Virus record (IMG/VR): IMGVR_UViG_3300048592_000751
Span: 1-20,139 of that record
DNA from: a virus
DNA: 20,139 bases
Reading direction: 5' to 3' (one strand)
Shown one piece after another: positions 18,380 through 20,139 of this stretch. Numbering within the stretch: position 1 is the first letter of the stretch; each line of letters opens with the position of its first letter. The translations under genes were made by a program, and so were the position numbers. The notes beneath the pieces were generated by a model, which was not told the origin of the DNA, made no database searches, and saw only the letters and a list, made by a program, of their open reading frames with translations.

Positions 18380-20056
18380 ATGCCAACATACTACGTTTCA
18401 AAATCAACAGCTAATGGCTACGTTGTGGGGAACGACAGTAATAATGGTACGTCTATTTCTACACCAAAACTAACTATTGCAAACGCTGCTATAACCACTG
18501 CCTCTGATGGAGACACAGTGATTATAAATGACGGAACATACGCGGAAACTCTTACCCTCACGAAGGCAGTTACTATCCTTCCCGTAACAGATTATGGAGT
18601 AACTATTACTGGCACAGGCACACCATCAAACGTGGTAGTAACCAGTGATGCTGATGGGGGTACATTTACATTTGGAAAAATCATCATAGACGGTGAAGCA
18701 CTCTCCGCCACAAGTGCGGCACTACAATTAGGGGTGTCAACAAACACACTACACAATGTGGTGCTGAACGGCACACGAATAATTGGTGCAGCGCAGTATG
18801 CCATCCGTGATTTATTGAGTGTTGGTAATGTTACTGCGACTGGGGCTGAAATACTAAAAACCACCGGCTCAAGTGCCTTTTATGGGTACAATACCTCTCT
18901 TGTGAGACTTTCTGGAACCACTACTTTTACTGATTGTACATTTAACCTTGTGGGGGATAACGCAACATTTTACACTATCCACGCACTACCACACTCAACG
19001 ACTGGTGGTGGGGGAACTATGACCCTTGTAATGGATGGTAATACTATTACTCATACGAATAATAGCGCGACACTTACCTTTAACTATGTGATGCGAATAT
19101 GGAATGTGAATGTATTTGATACACATCACAACACTATCACTGCAAATGCACCCAATGCGGCAGGCCCTTCTAACGATTCAACAAATATCATTTTCTGCCA
19201 AGCATACACAAACACCCCAACGTATGAAGCGCACACTATGACGGGTAATATTTATGAAAATACTATTTACCACAATGGTACTGGTGGCATTGTTATTACT
19301 GCAGGTGGAGATGGGTATATCGCTAATGAAGCGGGAGTGATGACCGATGTAGATATTTATAATAACCGTGTGTATGGAAGCTCTATAAACACTGACTTAC
19401 ACGGCATTATACAAGGTCAACAAAATGGTGGAAGGATTTACGGAAACTATGTAGAAAATATCCCTCTTGCACTTATGTTTAAAGGACAAGATGGTGGTGT
19501 TATGTCGGGGAATATTGTAGTGAATACAAATGGTATTGGCGGTCAGTATGCATCTCTTCGTATTAAAGGTTCTCGTAATTCAGTAGTTACAAATAACACG
19601 GTTATAAACCTCGCTTCTCCAACGTATGTAAGCGCGATTGGTGATATGTACCAAGAGGATGAAGCGGGTGCACGTTACGGAAATTCCACTGGTATTGTGT
19701 GGTCAAACAATATTATTTACAACGCGGGCGCAACTGCTAGACCAGCAAGAACTCAAAACTCATCACAAACAGCAACTTTTTCTAATAACAACTACTATAT
19801 GCCGTCTGCATCTTCTATTACCTACACCTACGGAGGCACAGACAGAACTTCATTTTCTGCGTGGCAATCAAACGTAGAAGCTACTGCGAGGAATGTAGAT
19901 ATACAAATAACGTCTGGTGCACATTTTAAAGACGGTTCTGTGCTCGCAAAGTTTGGAAGATTTCCATTTAGTAGAACACCTAATGGCTTGCTGTACTTAA
20001 CACTATATCGCCGTGTCGGTGGCGCTGACCCTGGGGAATTAATCTATAAAATATAG
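18380..20056 (+). CDS. Large parallel beta-helix protein (spike-like)
   Basis: The 558-residue protein starts MPTYYVSKSTANGYVVGNDS. Its N-terminus (NDSNNGTSISTPKLTIANA, SDGDTVIINDGTYAETL) is the classic entry of right-handed beta-helix proteins of the DUF1565/pectate-lyase-like type. Coils with N-x-x and Y-x-N-x-V/I repeats continue to about residue 460 (VDIYNNRVYGSS, RIYGNYVENI, GGVMSGNIVVNT, SVVTNNTVINL, GIVWSNNIIYN). The C-terminal 90 residues are a separate domain. Expected to be a trimeric spike, glycan-binding or depolymerising appendage, or head fibre. Catalytic acids cannot be assigned by eye. Confidence 0.82.
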   Translation: MPTYYVSKSTANGYVVGNDSNNGTSISTPKLTIANAAITTASDGDTVIINDGTYAETLTLTKAVTILPVTDYGVTITGTGTPSNVVVTSDADGGTFTFGKIIIDGEALSATSAALQLGVSTNTLHNVVLNGTRIIGAAQYAIRDLLSVGNVTATGAEILKTTGSSAFYGYNTSLVRLSGTTTFTDCTFNLVGDNATFYTIHALPHSTTGGGGTMTLVMDGNTITHTNNSATLTFNYVMRIWNVNVFDTHHNTITANAPNAAGPSNDSTNIIFCQAYTNTPTYEAHTMTGNIYENTIYHNGTGGIVITAGGDGYIANEAGVMTDVDIYNNRVYGSSINTDLHGIIQGQQNGGRIYGNYVENIPLALMFKGQDGGVMSGNIVVNTNGIGGQYASLRIKGSRNSVVTNNTVINLASPTYVSAIGDMYQEDEAGARYGNSTGIVWSNNIIYNAGATARPARTQNSSQTATFSNNNYYMPSASSITYTYGGTDRTSFSAWQSNVEATARNVDIQITSGAHFKDGSVLAKFGRFPFSRTPNGLLYLTLYRRVGGADPGELIYKI

Positions 20057-20058
20057 TT

Positions 20059-20139
20059 ATGGCATTTATTTACACACAATCAGATTTAGAATCACGCATC
20101 AATGCCGGTATTCAGGGGAAAATTGGGATGCTTATTAGC
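20059..20139 (+). CDS. Partial structural gene at the right edge
   Basis: The frame starts MAFIYTQSDLESRINAGIQG two bases after the preceding stop and is open for 27 codons to the edge. The S-R-I-N-A-G-I-Q-G-K-I-G-M-L-I segment resembles the N-terminus of conserved phage structural proteins that follow capsid genes, perhaps a neck or connector protein. The rest is outside the window, so the assignment is tentative. Confidence 0.55.
   Translation, partial: MAFIYTQSDLESRINAGIQGKIGMLIS

Overview
This window is a stretch of a tailed double-stranded DNA phage or prophage genome. The right-hand 12 kb reads, all on the + strand, small terminase, large terminase, portal, scaffold-like protein, accessory head proteins, decoration-like protein, HK97-fold-like major capsid protein, then beta-rich/beta-helix virion proteins and the start of the next virion gene. 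I see no prohead protease between portal and capsid. A large portal plus a separate scaffold-like protein suggests a scaffold-based head of the P22/T7 type rather than a protease-processed HK97 head, but no tail gene is present to fix the morphotype. TGA, TAA and TAG all end genes, many in ATGA overlaps, so the standard bacterial code is used.

The left-hand 6.5 kb is on the - strand and holds about 26 tightly packed small genes, many too short for ordinary ORF calling. From right to left the first block (6494 to 4280) contains tiny membrane and zinc-ribbon proteins plus two conserved phage protein families of unknown function, and ends at a good intrinsic terminator (4201-4231). A self-contained HNH endonuclease gene (3735-4109) follows. 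The second block (3681 to 403) contains two paralogous ribbon-helix-helix-like regulators, a 113-residue protein made only of sigma-70 region 4, a membrane-anchored cohesin-like protein and several microproteins. A further promoter near 360 starts a highly structured RNA and a third set of microproteins that runs off the left edge.

Between the two divergent arms (6495-7360) lies a non-coding control region. It holds five copies of a 14-base palindrome (GGCTCTATTGAGCC type), a very AT-rich tract with a DnaA-box-like site at its left, and a promoter / about 128-nt RNA / terminator unit whose C-tracts and G-tracts can pair in mutually exclusive ways. This could be a replication origin, an operator array, or both, next to an attenuator or free-standing non-coding RNA.

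A theme across the window is initiation at or near the transcript 5' end. Several genes (3681-, 4109-, 7361+, 8024+) have a -10 hexamer 6-9 bases before the start codon, so their mRNAs should be leaderless or nearly so; 10117+ should have only a 6-7 base leader. Most late genes lack a Shine-Dalgarno motif and have A-rich leaders instead. The host cannot be named from this sequence. Extended TGGTATAAT promoters, leaderless starts and cohesin-like surface domains would fit a Patescibacteria/CPR-type host, but that is only a guess.

The phage sigma region 4 protein, the two RHH regulators, the palindrome array and the two RNA leaders (7159-7286 and 14540-14740) together suggest a compact, promoter- and RNA-based switch between the leftward early/accessory genes and the rightward morphogenesis genes.
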